Assembly (NCBI GenBank): GCA_036927565.1
Contig: JAYESD010000001.1
Location: 109,721,110 to 109,785,109 of the forward strand
Origin: Tuctoria greenei
Taxonomy: Eukaryota > Streptophyta > Magnoliopsida > Poales > Poaceae
Direction: 5' to 3'
Length of the DNA: 64,000 nt
Shown: positions 32,487-45,187 of the stretch, piece by piece
Layout: each line of letters begins with the position of its first letter
Numbering within the stretch: position 1 is the stretch's first letter
Position numbers and translations under genes: made by a program
Notes under the pieces: generated by a model
What the model saw: the letters and a program-made list of their open reading frames with translations, nothing else
Told to the model about the DNA's origin: nothing
Databases searched by the model: none

Positions 32487-35400
32487 ATGTCAGAAGATAA
32501 GACATGGATGGGAAAAGACAGGCATACGAGGGAGTGGCAGCGTGGAATGAAGTCATTTTTAAATTTTGCATTTCAGGGCACTCGTGAAGGAGGAACTATG
32601 CCTAGTCCTTGCACGAGATGTCGTAATATTTTCCACAAGACACGCAAGGGAGTTCATTTACACCTGCTCGGAAATGGGATGTTATTGGATTATACTTGTT
32701 GGATACACCATGGAGAAATACGAGTTCAAGAAAATATTGCTGAGGAATCAGCAAATAATGAGGAGATAATTTCTGATGATGGTGCTATGCAAAATATGTT
32801 GTCCAGTCTACTTAGATGCACTGATCATGGTGGTACTTCAGCAGATTTTGATGATCAAGAAAATGCTTTAAACCAGCAGGAGCCAACTGGGGATGCAAAG
32901 AAATTCTATGACTTATTAACTGATGCCGAAAAGGAGTTGTATCCAGGTTGTTCGCAGCTGACCCAATTATCCTACATTGTCAGGTTCTACCGGATAAAGT
33001 GTTTAACTGGTATGAGCAAAGTAGCTTGTGAGATGTTACTTGAACTATTCTCATTTGCGCTTCCAAAGGGCCACTGCATTCCTAATACACTTGATAAACT
33101 TCAGAAGGTTGTTCATGACCTCGGGCTGGACTACCAAAAGATCGATGCATGTGTCAATGACTGTGTGTTATTTCGGAAGGACAATTCTCTGCTGAATAGT
33201 TGCCCAAAATGTGGTGAACTAAGATGGAAAAATAGTACTGCTGGGGATGAAAGAGAGGCTTTACCTTGTGGAAAATCCTAGAAGCTTGTAGCACACAAGA
33301 TTCTACGTTACTTCCCTCTTATTCCCCGTCTATAAAGGTTTTATATGGGAGAATCAACGGCATCAAACATGCGCTGGCACAAAGAAGGTCGTGCTGATGA
33401 TGGAATATTATGCCATCCCGCCGATTCGAAAGCATGGAAGCATTTTGATAGCATTCACCCAAATTTCTCATATGATCCTCGCAACATAAGACTTGGGCTA
33501 GCATCTGATGGTTTCAATCCTTTTGGAGTAATGAATGTTTCTTACAGTACATGGCCTGTGATTCTAATCCCTTATAATCTACCACCTTGGTTGTGTATGA
33601 AGCAGTCTTATTGGGTGATGTCAATGATAATTCCTGGGCCAAAGTCACCTGGAAACAACATTGATGTGTATCTGCAGCCTTTGATTGATGAGCTACTGAA
33701 ATTATGGTCTGATGGTGTTGAAACATATGACAGTTTAAAGAAAGAGACATTTGTCATGCGAGCTTCTTTATTGTGGACAATAAATGATTTTCCAGCATAT
33801 GCAATGCTATGTGGATGCAGCACAAAAGGGAAGCTAGCATGTCCATACTGCCATATAAACACTGAACCCTTCTGGTTGAAATACGGACGAAAGCATTGTT
33901 ACATGGGTCATCTTCGTTTCCTACCTCAGGATCACAGATGGTGTCGAAACAAAGGTTCTTTCAACAACAAGGAAGAGAATAGAGAGGCTCCAACATCACT
34001 CTCTGGTGACGAAGTACTCCAACAATACGAGTGTTTTGATCAAGTGAGTTTTAGACCGACGAATAATAAGAGAAAGCACACCGAGGAAAATAGATGGCAT
34101 AATTGGAAGAAGAAAAGTATATTTTTCGACCTCCCTTATTGGAAGACATTGCTAATAAGGCATAACTTGGATGTAATGCACATTGAGAAAAACATTTGTG
34201 ATAGCATATTGGGGACATTGCTTGCTATGGATGGTAAAACAAAAGATAGTCTACAAGCTCGTCTTCATATGAAGGATATGGGTATACGGCCAGATCAACA
34301 TCCGAAGTTCATAAAGGGCAAGTAAACATTCCCACCAGCATTATATACTTTGGACAAAGATGAGAAGACCACCTTGTGCAAGTTTTTGGGGAATGTGAAG
34401 GTGCCCGATGGTTATGCCTCAAACATCAAGAGATGTGTGGACATAAAAGCATGTAAGGTATCGGGTCTAAAAACTCATGACTGCCATATTATATTTCAGA
34501 AGCTCCTTCCTATTGCAATACGTAACATATTGCCTGAAAAGGTTGTTGCACCTTTAATTGAGTTTAGGACATTCTTTTCTAGAATTTGTTCTAAAGAATT
34601 GGCGGAACCAGATTTGGACAAGATGAGCAAACAAATTCCTGAAACAATTTGTAAGCTCGAGATGTTGTTTCCTCCCGCTTTCTTTGATATCATGGTACAT
34701 CTTCCAACCCATCTTGCCGAAGAAGCACGGTTGGGTGGACCTGTTTCTTACAGATGGATGTTTCCAATTGAGAGGTACCTTGGTACACTGAAGAGGTATG
34801 TACGTAACAAAGCTCACCCGGAGGGTTCTATAGCTGAGGGATATATTGCCGAAGAGTGTATGACTTTTTGTAGTCAGTTTTTGGATAACATTAGCACCAT
34901 GCGTAATAGGCCAGAACGTCATGAAGCTGCAGCTACAAATGAACCTTCTGTTGATAATTCTAACATATTTACAGAAGTTGATAATTCTAAAAAATGGTAT
35001 AGATGGGGCCAACTTACTATGGTGGAAGTACATAACATCAGGCATTATCTTATTACTAACATTGAAGAGGCCGCTCCATGGATCAAGTAATAACGTATAA
35101 CTCAGATGTTGTATACTATATATATGGCTTATTGTAGATGGCTAATTTAATTTTGTACCCTTTTCAGTGAGCATATTGAAGAACTGAAAAAGATTCATTC
35201 TCGTGATGTTGATAAACGCCATAGAGATGAGTTTGTTGATTGGTTTCAGAAACGATAAGTACATGCAAGTTTGCACTTTGATGAAATATTGAACAAATAT
35301 GTGTTCTGAAATTGGTTTTTCATCGATAACCCCTGTTATACTAATGTGTACAGATTACGACATTACACAAAGAAGGCAAAGCAACCGATTATCTGTATGC

Positions 35401-36119
35401 ATTATCTAGAGGACCTGATCGCCGGGCACGTTTTTTTAGTCAGTTATTCATCAATGGCTTCTTCTTTCGAACTGCAGATGTGGAAAAAGATTTATGAAAC
35501 CAAAACAGTGGTATTGTTTTTCGGGGCACTGATCATGATTGGTTTGGAGTAATCAAGAAAATCATTGTTGTTGATTTTGAAAAAAAAATCAAGAGGTTCT
35601 GTTATTTCAGTGTGAATGGTTTGATCAGCCTTTTGGAAGCATTCAGAACCAAAGCAGAGGCTATAAAAAGGATCAATACGGAATGATAGATGTTGACACT
35701 ACTCTGTTTCGATTCCAGTATGAGCCTTACATTCTAGCCACCCAAGCAGAACAAGTTTTTTATGTTCCAAGTGTGAAGCATCCTAAATGGGCTACAGTTG
35801 TTAAAACGAAGCCATGAAACCTTTTTGCCATGCCCCTGGAGACAGTGAAAATAATGTGACTGAGACGATGGAGGCTGAGACACTTCATAATGATCTGCTT
35901 ACTGATGATATCAATAATGAGGATACGACCGCATGGGCTAGGAATGACATTGAGGGAGCCAACGGCGATGCTTCCACTCTTATAATGACAACGTCAGGTG
36001 ATCGGTTTGAGGTAGATGGAGTTGCATCAGAAAATGAAGACGACGACGACGATACATATACCAATGATGGTCATGTAGCTCCATTGTGGGGGGACGACAG
36101 CGAAGATGATGATTTTTAG
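32487..36119 (+). pseudogene. tnp2: TNP2 transposase of CACTA-2, near full length, with stops
   Basis: N-terminal transposase-associated domain (from ATG 32,487: 'DRHTREWQRGMKSFLNFA', 'CTRCRNIFHKTRKGVHLHL'). The Transposase_21 region is about 33,340-34,330 ('ASNMRWHKEGRADDGILCH', 'FPAYAMLCGCSTKGKLACP', 'DVMHIEKNICDSILG'). A DUF4218-like part is at 34,380-35,085 ('DCHIIFQKLLPIAIRN', 'RWMFPIERYLGTLKRYVR'). A spliceable intron spans about 35,086-35,167. DUF4216-like and acidic C-terminal parts run to 36,119. In-frame stops at about 33,279, 33,336 and 34,323, a second damaged intron near 35,258-35,353 and frame changes at 35,400-35,820 make it inactive. TNP2 normally cuts both ends of CACTA elements. 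Confidence 0.9.
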
Positions 36120-36340
36120 TATAATTAAGTACATACTGCATGTATACGTGTGTGAGATGTGAACTGGAGTACTATTTGTGACGAAAGGCTAATATATGGA
36201 AGTGCGACTAATTAATCATTTATTACATGTGGGACTAATCATTTATTACATCCCCACTGTTGCATTAATTTGTGGGTGCTTATCTCGATCGTTTTGGCAT
36301 CAGCACCCTCGGCCGCCTTGGATCCCTTTGCCTTTGGCGC
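36120..36340. other. 3' flank of TNP2
   Basis: Short AT-rich spacer with a duplicated 'taatcatttattacat' motif at 36,211-36,250; no gene. Confidence 0.5.
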
Positions 36341-38424
36341 ACGAAAAACTGAATTGTGGCAACAGAACTTAATGCAACGATTGTGTTTCGTTGCATTAGT
36401 ATCCTGATGCCACGAAACAGTGAATCGTGGCCACACATCCTAATTGCAACAATTGGGGTCTGTGGCGACAAATCCTAACGCCACGAACCAGTGAATCGTG
36501 GCAACACATCCTAATGCAACAATTGTGGTCTGTGGCGATAGATCCTGAGGCCACGAAAAAGTGAATCATGGCAACACATGCTAATGCAACGATTGTGGTC
36601 CCATGGCGATAGATCCTAACGCCACGAACCAGTGAATCGTGGCAAGACATCCTAATGCAACGATTGTGTTTCATTGCATTAGTATCTTGACGCCACGAAA
36701 AAGTGAATCGTGGCCACACATCCTAATTGCTACGATTGGGGTCCGTGGCCATTGATACTAACGCCACGAACCAGAGTATCATGCCAACACATCCTAATGC
36801 AACGATTGTGTTCCATGGCGATAGATCCTATAACGGCATGAACCAGTAATTCGTGGCAACAGATCCTAATGCAATGATTGTGGTCTGTTGCATTAGCATC
36901 CTAACACCACAAACCAGTGAATCGTGGCAAGACATCCTAATGCAGCGATTGTGTTTCGTTGCATTAGCATCCTGATGCCATGAAAAAGTGAATCATGGCC
37001 ACACATACTAATTGCTACAATTGGGGTCCATTGCCATTGATACTAATGCCACGAACCAGAGTATCGTGGCAACACATCCTAATGCAACGATTGTGTTCCG
37101 TGGCAATAAAGCTGTAATCCCACGAACCAGTAATTCGTGGCAACAGATCCTAATGCAACGATTGTGTTCCGTGGCAATAAAGCTGTAACGCCACGAACCA
37201 GTAATTCGTGGCAACAGATCCTAATGCAACGATTGTGGTCCGTGGCGATAGATCCTGTAATGCCACGAACCAGTAATTCTTGGCAACATATCCTAATGCA
37301 ACAATTGTGGTCTGTTGCATTAGCATCCTGACTCCACGAACTAATGATTCATGGCAACAGATCCTAATGCAACGATTGTGTTTCGTTGCATTAGCATCCT
37401 GACGCCACAAAAAATTACATCGTGGCCACACATCCTAATTGCTATGATTGGGGTCCGTGGCCATTGATACTAAGGCCACGAACCAGAGTATCGTAGCAAC
37501 ACATACTAATGCAACGATTCTGTTTCCTTGCATTACGTCCAAATGCAACTGTTTGCAGATTCGTGGCAACAGATCCTAATGAAACGATTGTGTTCCGTGG
37601 CAATAAAGCTGTAACGGCACGAAACAGTAATTCGTGGCAACATATCCTAATGCAACGATTGTGTTTCATGGCAATAGATCCTATAACACCACGAACTAGT
37701 GATTTGTGGCAACAGATCCTAATGCAACGATTGTGTTCTATGGCGATAGATCCTGTAACGCAACGAACCAGTAATTCATGGCAACAGATCCTAATGCAAC
37801 GATTGTGGTCTGTGGCGATAGATCATGTAACACCATGAACCAGTAATTTGTGGCAACAGATCCTAATGCAACGATTGTGGTCCGTTGCATTAGCATCCAG
37901 ACGCCACGAACTAGTGATTCGTGGCAACAGATCCTAATGCAACGATTGCGTTTTATTGCATTAGCATCCTGATGCCACGAAAAATTGAATTGTGGCCACA
38001 CATCCTAATTGCTACGATTGGGGTCCGTGGCCATTGATACTAACACCACGAACTAGAGTATCGTGGCAACACATCCTAATGCAACGATTTTGTTTCGTTG
38101 CATTACGGTCCAAATGCAACTATTTGCTGATTCGTGGCAACAGATCCTAATGCAACGATTGTGTTCCGTGGCAATAAAGCTGTAATGCCTCAAACCAGTA
38201 ATTTGTGGCAACATATCCTAATGCAACGATTGTGTTCCGTGGCGATAGATCCTGTAACGCCATGAACTAGTGATTCATGGCAACAGATCCTAATGCAACG
38301 ATTGTGTTCTGTGGCGATAGATCCAGTAACGCAACGAACCAGTAATTCGTGGCAAAAGATCCTAATGCAACGATTGTGTTCCGTGGCGATAGATCCTAGT
38401 GCCACGAACTAGTGAATCGTGGCA
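36341..38424. repeat. Right subterminal repeat array of CACTA-2
   Basis: Same ~70-bp unit as 22,336-24,284 ('cgtggcaacagatcctaatg', 'caacgattgtgttccgtggc', 'gccacgaaccagtaattc'), about 30 copies over 2.1 kb. Order and variants of units differ from CACTA-1, so it is a sister element and not a copy from the tandem duplication. Confidence 0.9.
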
Positions 38425-38473
38425 AAAAGCCAAGCTTACTGCAAAGATTTTGTATTCGTTGCAGTACAATCGT

Positions 38474-38502
38474 TGCAACAGGTCGGAATCCTTGTAGTGA
38501 TT
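38474..38502. repeat. Right terminus of CACTA-2
   Basis: 'caggtcggaatccttgtagtg'-type end closing at 38,499; its last 21 bases equal those of CACTA-1. The next three bases, ATT, are the expected place for the target duplication. Confidence 0.88.
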
Positions 38503-41500
38503 CCCACGTTGCTTCTTTTTCTGTGTGGTGCTTCCATTGAACTTTACACCATCTAATAACCATGTTCCTCGTGACCCTCTCCTTAGTTTCCAAGATTTTG
38601 ACCGGTTGTTCGGCATAAGTCAAATCTTCCTCTAGTTCCAATTCTTCCATTGGCACTTGTTCTTCCGGTACTCTCAAACACTTCTTGATCTGGGAAACAT
38701 GAAAGACATCATGGACATCCGAAAGATGAGCTGACATCTCCAACTTATACGCTACTTCTCCTCTTTTGTCCAAAATCTTGAATGGTCCAATATAACGAGG
38801 TGCGAGCTTGCCCCTTATGTTAAACCTCTTATGACCTCTCATTGGTGACACCTTGAGGTAAACAAAATCTCCTATTTCAAAGGCTAATTTCCTTCTCCTA
38901 TTGTCCACATAGCCTTTTTGCCTTGATTGGGCAGCCCTCAAGTTTTCACGAATTATTTGGACTTGCTTTTCGGCTTCTTGCAACACATCTGGACAAAATA
39001 CTTGAGTTTCTCCTGCCTCATTCCAGAATAAAGGTGTCCTACACTTCCTCCCATAAAGCGCTTCATAGGGTGACATTTTCAAGCTTGCTTGGTAACTATT
39101 GTTGTATGAAAATCCTGCGTATGGCAAGCTTTTGTCCCAACTTTTCCCATGCTTCAAAGCACAAGCTCTTAACGTGTCCTCCAAAATATGATTGGTCCTC
39201 TCAGTTTGTCTATCCGTTTGAGGATGATATGATGAACCAAAATTCAACCTCGTTCCCAAAGCTTCATGCAATTTTTGCCAAAATCTAGAGGTAAATTGAG
39301 AACCTCTATCAGAGACTATCTTCTTAGGGACTCCATGTCGACACACAATATGCTCCATACATATTTTGGCCAATCGTGCAGCTGTATATTTGGTCTTCAC
39401 AGAGACAAAATGAGCTGACTTGGTTAAGCGATCCACAATTACCCAAATTGAGTCATACCCGGACTGAGTACGTGGTAACCCAACTATGAAGTCCATACCG
39501 ATTTCTTCCCACTTCCATTCCGGGATCTTCAATGGTTGCAATAATCCAGCTGGCCTTTGATGTTTTTCCTTGACTCGTTGACACACATCACACAATGCCA
39601 CATATTCAGCTATGTCCTTCTTCATGCTATCCCACCAATAGCTAGTCTGCAAGTCTTTGTACATCTTTGTACAACCGGGGTGAATTGAGTAAGGTGAGTC
39701 ATGTGCCTCTTTTAATATCGTCTCTCGAATATGCTTCACATTAGGCACAACGATTCTCTTTCCAAGCCATAAGGTACCATGTTCGTCTTCATCAAATCTG
39801 AATTCTCTCCCTTCTTCGGTCCTGTCCTTGATTTCCTTGATCTCTTCATCTGCGGTTTGTGCCTCTCGAATTTCTTGCTCCAAGGTTGGGTTTAACTCCA
39901 TCATCTCCATCCCATTTACAAATTCGAGGTTCAACCTTTCAAACTCCTTACATAACTCGGATGGTAACTCTCAAACTGTGAGTTGATGACTTACTCCCTT
40001 TCTACTCAAAGCATCGGCCACTACATTGGCTTTTCCCGGATGATAGTTGATCCCCAAATCATAATCTTTGATGAGCTCCAACCATCTCCGTTGCCTCAAG
40101 TTCAGATCCGTTTGTGTGAAAATATACTTCAAACTATTATGATCTGTATAAATTTCACACCTATGTCTAAGAATATAGTGCCTCAAAATCTTCAATGCGT
40201 GTACCACGGCCGCGAGTTCCAAATTGTGCATGGGGTAATTCTGCTCATGTTTCTTCAATTGTCTTGATGCATAGGCGACCACTTTACCTTCTTGCATCAA
40301 TACACATCCACGTCCTTGTCTCGATGCATCGCTATAAATATCAAAACTCTTGCTCACATCCGGCACTACCAAAACTGGGGCTGTTGTCAACCTCTTCTTC
40401 AACACCTCAAAACTGTTTTGACAAGCTTGAGTCCATTGGAAAGCCTTTCCCTTCATTAGCAACTCCGTCATTGGCTTGGCTATCTTGGAAAAGTCCTTGA
40501 TGAATCTACGGTAATATCCAGCCATCCCAAGAAAACTCCTTATTTCCTTGACATTTAGCGGCGGTTCTCATTTCAACACGTCTCTCACTTTTCTGGGGTC
40601 AACCGATACTCCTCCTCCTGAGATGATATGACCCAAAAAAGAAACCTCTCCCAACCAAAACTGACACTTGTTGAACTTGGCATGTAATTGATGCTCCCTC
40701 AATTTATGTAGCGTAAGCCTCAAGTGTTCCTCATGTTCCTTCTCATCCTTCGAGTAGATCATAATATCATCAATGAACACCACGACGAACTTGTCCAAGT
40801 ACTCCATGAAGACTTTATTCATGAGGTACATAAAGTAGGCAGGTGCATTTGTCAATCCAAAAGACATCACGGTGTACTCATAAGATCCATACCATGTTCT
40901 AAAAGCTGTTTTGGGTATGTCCGATGGTCTAATGTTCATTTGAAAATATCCCGACCTCAAATCAATCTTAGAGAAGACACAAGCACCCTTCATCTGATCA
41001 ATCAAGTCTTCTATGCATGGCAAGGTGTACTTGTTCTTGATTGTTACCTCGTTGAGACCTCGGTAATCCACACACATCCTTTGGGTTCCATCCTTCTTGT
41101 CCACAAATAGCACGGGCGCTCCCCAAGGTGAAGAACTAGGGCGAACAAAACCTTTCTATAGTTGCTCTTGAATTTGCTTCTTGAGCTCCGCTAATTCCAA
41201 AGGAGGCATCCTATACGGCCTCTTAGCTATAGGCGCAGTTCCAGGTATTAAATCAATAACAAACTCAATGTCTCGATCAGGTGGCATACCTGGCAACTCA
41301 TCCGGAAAAAACATCCAAAAATTCACACACCACCGGAATCTCCTCAATTGCAGCACCGTCCATATGATTCAGCTCCAATTGCTTCGGTGCGGTTTGAGAT
41401 GCTTCAAATTCTATGGTGATCCCTTCCTCATTAGTCAACTTCATCGTCTTCGTGGCACACTCAATAACTCCATTGTACTTCCTCAACCAGTCCATACCAA

Positions 41501-41588
41501 GTATAATGTCCAATCCTTGAGAATCCAAAACAATGAGGTTGGCGGAGAAGTCTACCCCCCTTATTCTAAGGCTTACTTTTGGACATAC
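38500..41588 (-). pseudogene. pol: Ty3-gypsy chromovirus pol: protease, RT, RNase H, integrase, chromodomain
   Basis: Right to left: protease/RT linker ('LDIILGMDWLRKYNG'), RT ('VLFVDKKDGTQRMCVDYRG', 'VVVFIDDIMIYSKDEKEHE'), RNase H ('FDIYSDASRQGRGCVLMQE', 'YTDHNSLKYIFTQTDLN'), then integrase in an intact 512-codon frame (39,934-38,396). The integrase has its HHCC zinc finger, catalytic Asp in 'GMDFIVGLP', Asp in 'VSDRGSQFTS' and Glu in 'QTDRQTERTN'. It ends in a chromodomain-like 'WCKVQWKHHTEKEATWE', where CACTA-2 interrupts it. This fits a Tekay/Del-like chromovirus. Lesions: frame shift near 41,310 in an A run, stops near 41,155, 40,568 and 39,969. The upstream gag lies at 31,436-32,190; neither gypsy LTR is in view. 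Confidence 0.88.
41584..41588. repeat. 5-bp target duplication of the Sirevirus (left side)
   Basis: CATAC immediately before the 5' LTR, equal to 31,436-31,440 after the 3' LTR. Confidence 0.85.
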
Positions 41589-43016
41589 TGAAAGCATCTA
41601 GGCCCCATGAGGTATGGTTTCGGTGATTAATGACAACCTTTGGATTTTACTAATGAATTTGTGGATGCAAGGTCTCCCATATCACTCATCACAACCAAAT
41701 GAAATCTATATGAATATCATTGGATATAATTGGAGAGCCCTAAACAATCATTCTATGAGGTCAATTGACTTTTATGAAGATTAGAAGTAAAAGCTCATAT
41801 GTCAAAATTATTCAACCAAAATTGACAGCACTCAATGCTTGATAATCATCAGAAGAATATTTCAAACCAATGTATAAGAGGTCAATCGAGCAAATTCCAA
41901 AAGAATCACTTAGAAAAACTCGAAGCAAACAAAAGAAACTCAACCGATGTTTCCCGAAAGCACTACATCGGTCGAGTTGGTTTAGCAGAAGAAGAAGATC
42001 TCAGAACTAAGAACTCACCGGATCATCCGGCGATGAAGGGAATGTTACATCAGTTCATCAGTACAGTAAGCAATCTCCCTGGACCAACTGTAACACCAGA
42101 CCATCCGATGTACAACTATAAACACATTGGTTAATCACTCCAGTAAGCATTAATTCTGAACAAATTCTAGACGAAGTGCCACCGGATCATCCGATGAGAA
42201 GGAAAGTGAAACATCGGTCTAACAACGGTCATATCTGACACAGTGACATCAGCTAATTTGGATTCGACCGATGATAACTGAAGGAAGAACATCGGATCAT
42301 CCGGTGTTCGCAGAACAGTGATGTCAGCTTACTTTTCCAATGGCTATTTCGTGGAGGCTGGCTATTTATACCCCTTCAACCAGTCTATTTGATAAGTCTT
42401 GACAACCAGAGCTGCTCTACACATTCTCAAGCTTTCAAGACATTGAGCTAACACTTCTACATCATCTACACCACTTACACACCAAGAGATAGGCTAGAAC
42501 TTGCTAGAGATGGTGCTTGTATGCTTCCATTCTTGGTGATTGAAATATCTAGTGTAGTGAGAGCTGTAAGGGAGTGTCCCTTGGTGATTGTATTGGAGAG
42601 AGCCTTCTGGAGCTTGCCAAGATGATTGTGGAAGCCCGGAGGATCCAACTTGTACAAGGCTTGAGCTTCACCTTGCCGAGGTTGGCGAACGGAGAAGTAT
42701 AGTGAAGATCCCTGGTCTCGGTGACTTGGGAGTGGCCATACCCCTTGGTGGGTGCCACAACGTGGATGTAGGAAGATCTTGACGATCTTGCCGAACCACG
42801 GGATAAATGTCCGTGTCTTCGTGTCTCCTCAGGAGTTTGCGCTTTCTTCCTCTCCCCTTACACTCATGCATTTCATATACCGCAAAGTTACTATTCACAT
42901 GAATGCATAGGTTGTTTGCATAGGGAATTAGGCTTTTAGTAATTAAGTTTTATTGCTTTAATTTTTGAAAAGAAGCCCAATTCACCCCCCCCCCTCTTGG
43001 GCATTTGATCCTTACA
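41589..43016 (+). repeat. Sirevirus 5' LTR (1,428 bp)
   Basis: TG...CA-bounded, starts TGAAAGCATC, ends TTACA. U3 palindromes 'accggatcatccgg' and 'catcggatcatccggtg' occur at 41,935-42,310; TATA-like 'tatttata' at about 42,363. A C run near the end (about 42,986-42,994) is longer than in the 3' LTR. Confidence 0.93.
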
Positions 43017-43018
43017 AT

Positions 43019-43030
43019 TGGTATCAGAGC
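43019..43030 (+). promoter_or_regulatory. Primer binding site (initiator methionine tRNA type)
   Basis: TGGTATCAGAGC two bases after the LTR, the usual plant copia PBS complementary to the 3' end of initiator tRNA-Met. Confidence 0.92.
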
Positions 43031-43076
43031 AAGGTTGGTCATTGGATCATTCTAGCTTCACCGCTAGAGAGCTAAA

Positions 43077-45173
43077 ATGGCCTAGAATGGGGTTTCGGTT
43101 CCTATCTTCGAGGGCAAGTACTTTGCCTATTGGAAAGCACGCATGCATGCTTATCTAGAGGCTATTGCTCCCGAGGTATGGGAAGCGACCCATGCGGGGT
43201 GTTGTGAGCATAATTATGTTGGTGATCAAATCAAGTGGGATGCTAAAGCTAGAAATGCAATTTATGAATGCATTAGTCAAGATGTATTTTCTAGGATTGC
43301 TAGCAAAGAGAAAGCTTGTGAAATTTGGGCTTGCTTGATTGAAATCCATGAGGGTTCTTCTCGTGTCAAACAACTAAAATATCATATGCTTAAAGCCAAA
43401 TATGACGAGTTCAAAATGCTACCTCATGGAAATGTCAATGAAATGTTTTCTCGCTTGAATGTACTTATTGAGAAAATTAATGCACTTGACATTGCTTCTC
43501 TTGGCAAGGGACTCATCAACCGCAAGATTCTTATGCTCCTTCCTAAGACAAAGTATAACATCATCAACTCCATGCTTCAAAAAGAATCTCTTGATCAAAT
43601 TGAAGTTTTGGAACTTATTGGAGAGATTCACGCTCATGAGATGAGTGTACTTGGGATGATGGAGCAATCATCTTCAAAGACAATTGCTCTAAAGGCCTCC
43701 ACCAAGAAAACAAGTCTCAAGAAAAAGAAAGTGGTTGAGCCCAGCTCAATTGAAGAAGAGCAAGCATCAAGTGAAGATGATGATGATGAGCTTTCTTTGA
43801 TGATGAGAAAGTTCTCTCGCTTGAACTCCAAAATTGCTAAGAAGTGATACACCTTTGATCCCAAGAATAAAGCTTTTCTACCAAGGAGAGACTATAACAA
43901 GACTTGCTACAATTGTGGTGATCAAGGCCACATCTCCTACGATTGTCCGAAACCGGACAAAAGAATAGAGAACCACAAGGGCAAGCATCGCAAGCTTGAA
44001 GATAGTGAATATGATGAAGAAGAGGTCAAGCCCAAACCAAGATTCTTTGGGAAGAAGAAACATGACAAGGGCAAGAAGGCAAAACTCTTCCCAAAGAAGA
44101 GAAAAGGACCACAAAAGGTGTTCCTGTGTGAGGCAAATGAATGGATTACCGACGAAGAATCAAGTGATGAAGAGAGTGAAGCGGAAGAAGAAAGTTTGGC
44201 CGGCCTTGCCATTGCCAACAATGATGACTCATCTCTTCATCCACCTCCCATGTGCCTCATGGCTAAAGGTAACACCAAGGTATGTGATGACTCTAGTGAT
44301 GATGAGCTTTCCCCCAATGATTTAACTTCATTAATAAATGAATACCACACTATCATTAAGAGGGAAAAGAGTAAGGTCAAGGCTCTTGAAGAAACTCGTG
44401 CTAAGCTTGAAAGTGCTAACCTTGATTTGCTTGACAAGTATGAAAGCATTCTTAAGGAGCATGACACGCTCAAATCTCATGTCAAGCAAATTGAGGAGGA
44501 TAAGACTAAAATCAAGCTAGATCACCATGAGCTTGACTTAGCACACCAAGAACTCTTGGGAAAGCACAATGAGTTAATCCAAGAGCATCAAGTACTTAAC
44601 CTTGCTTATGAAGCTCTTGATCATAAATTGAAAAATATAAAGAAACAAACTCTTAATGATAAGGTATCTATTAATTCTCATGTCACTAATGTCTTGCATA
44701 AGTCTTTGCCTTTGAAAGAGAATGCTAGGGATAAGGACTTGTTGGAAGAAATTGAAAGTCTCCGCACTAGTGTGGCAAGACTATCTAAAGGAGAAGTCAA
44801 GCACAAGGAAATCCTCTTCCAACAAGCAAAGGCTTTAAACAAGAGAGGACTTGGATCCTTCCCGGTGCCTAACAAAGGAAAGGTGCCCTTACCAGAGCTT
44901 AGAACAAGCTTCATCAAGGAAGTTGGTTCCTATTTCCAACATTGTGAGGTCACCGGTCACCATACAAGGAAATTGCCTACTAACTACAAGTCTACTTTCA
45001 ATGATCATTATTATCTCTTGAGTAAAGTAGATGGCAAGGTGAAGGCAAGGTTCATTGGCAAGGACATAAAGGGCATGAAGGGGAAGATCCCGAAGCAACT
45101 TTGGGTCCCAAAAACACTTGTATCACACATACAAGGACCTAAGTTGGCTTGGGTGCCTAAAGTCAAAAATTGA
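43077..45173 (+). pseudogene. gag: Sirevirus gag with long coiled-coil extension (stops)
   Basis: The likely start ATG at 43,077 is followed two codons later by a TAG, then the frame reads 'PIFEGKYFAYWKARMHAYL' and a UBN2-type capsid region ('EIHEGSSRVKQLKYHMLKA'). A TGA at about 43,845 precedes the zinc knuckle 'CYNCGDQGHISYDC'. Then come Lys-rich and Glu/Asp-rich stretches and a predicted coiled coil at about 44,330-44,800 ('HELDLAHQELLGKHNEL'). The frame ends with TGA at 45,171. A long coiled-coil gag extension is typical of Sireviruses. Only nonsense changes, no frame shifts, break it. Confidence 0.88.
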
Positions 45174-45187
45174 ATTCATGTGTGTAG

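Larger units (their letters stand above)
32393..38499 (+). mobile_element. CACTA-2, right part of a second CACTA element (left end missing)
   Basis: Holds a TNP2 gene, a right subterminal array and a TAGTG end at 38,499, all of the same family as CACTA-1. No CACTA terminus or left array is present; the element is cut at the minisatellite. The right end lies in the gypsy chromodomain; the first three flanking bases are ATT, but the left-hand match is not in view. Confidence 0.88.
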
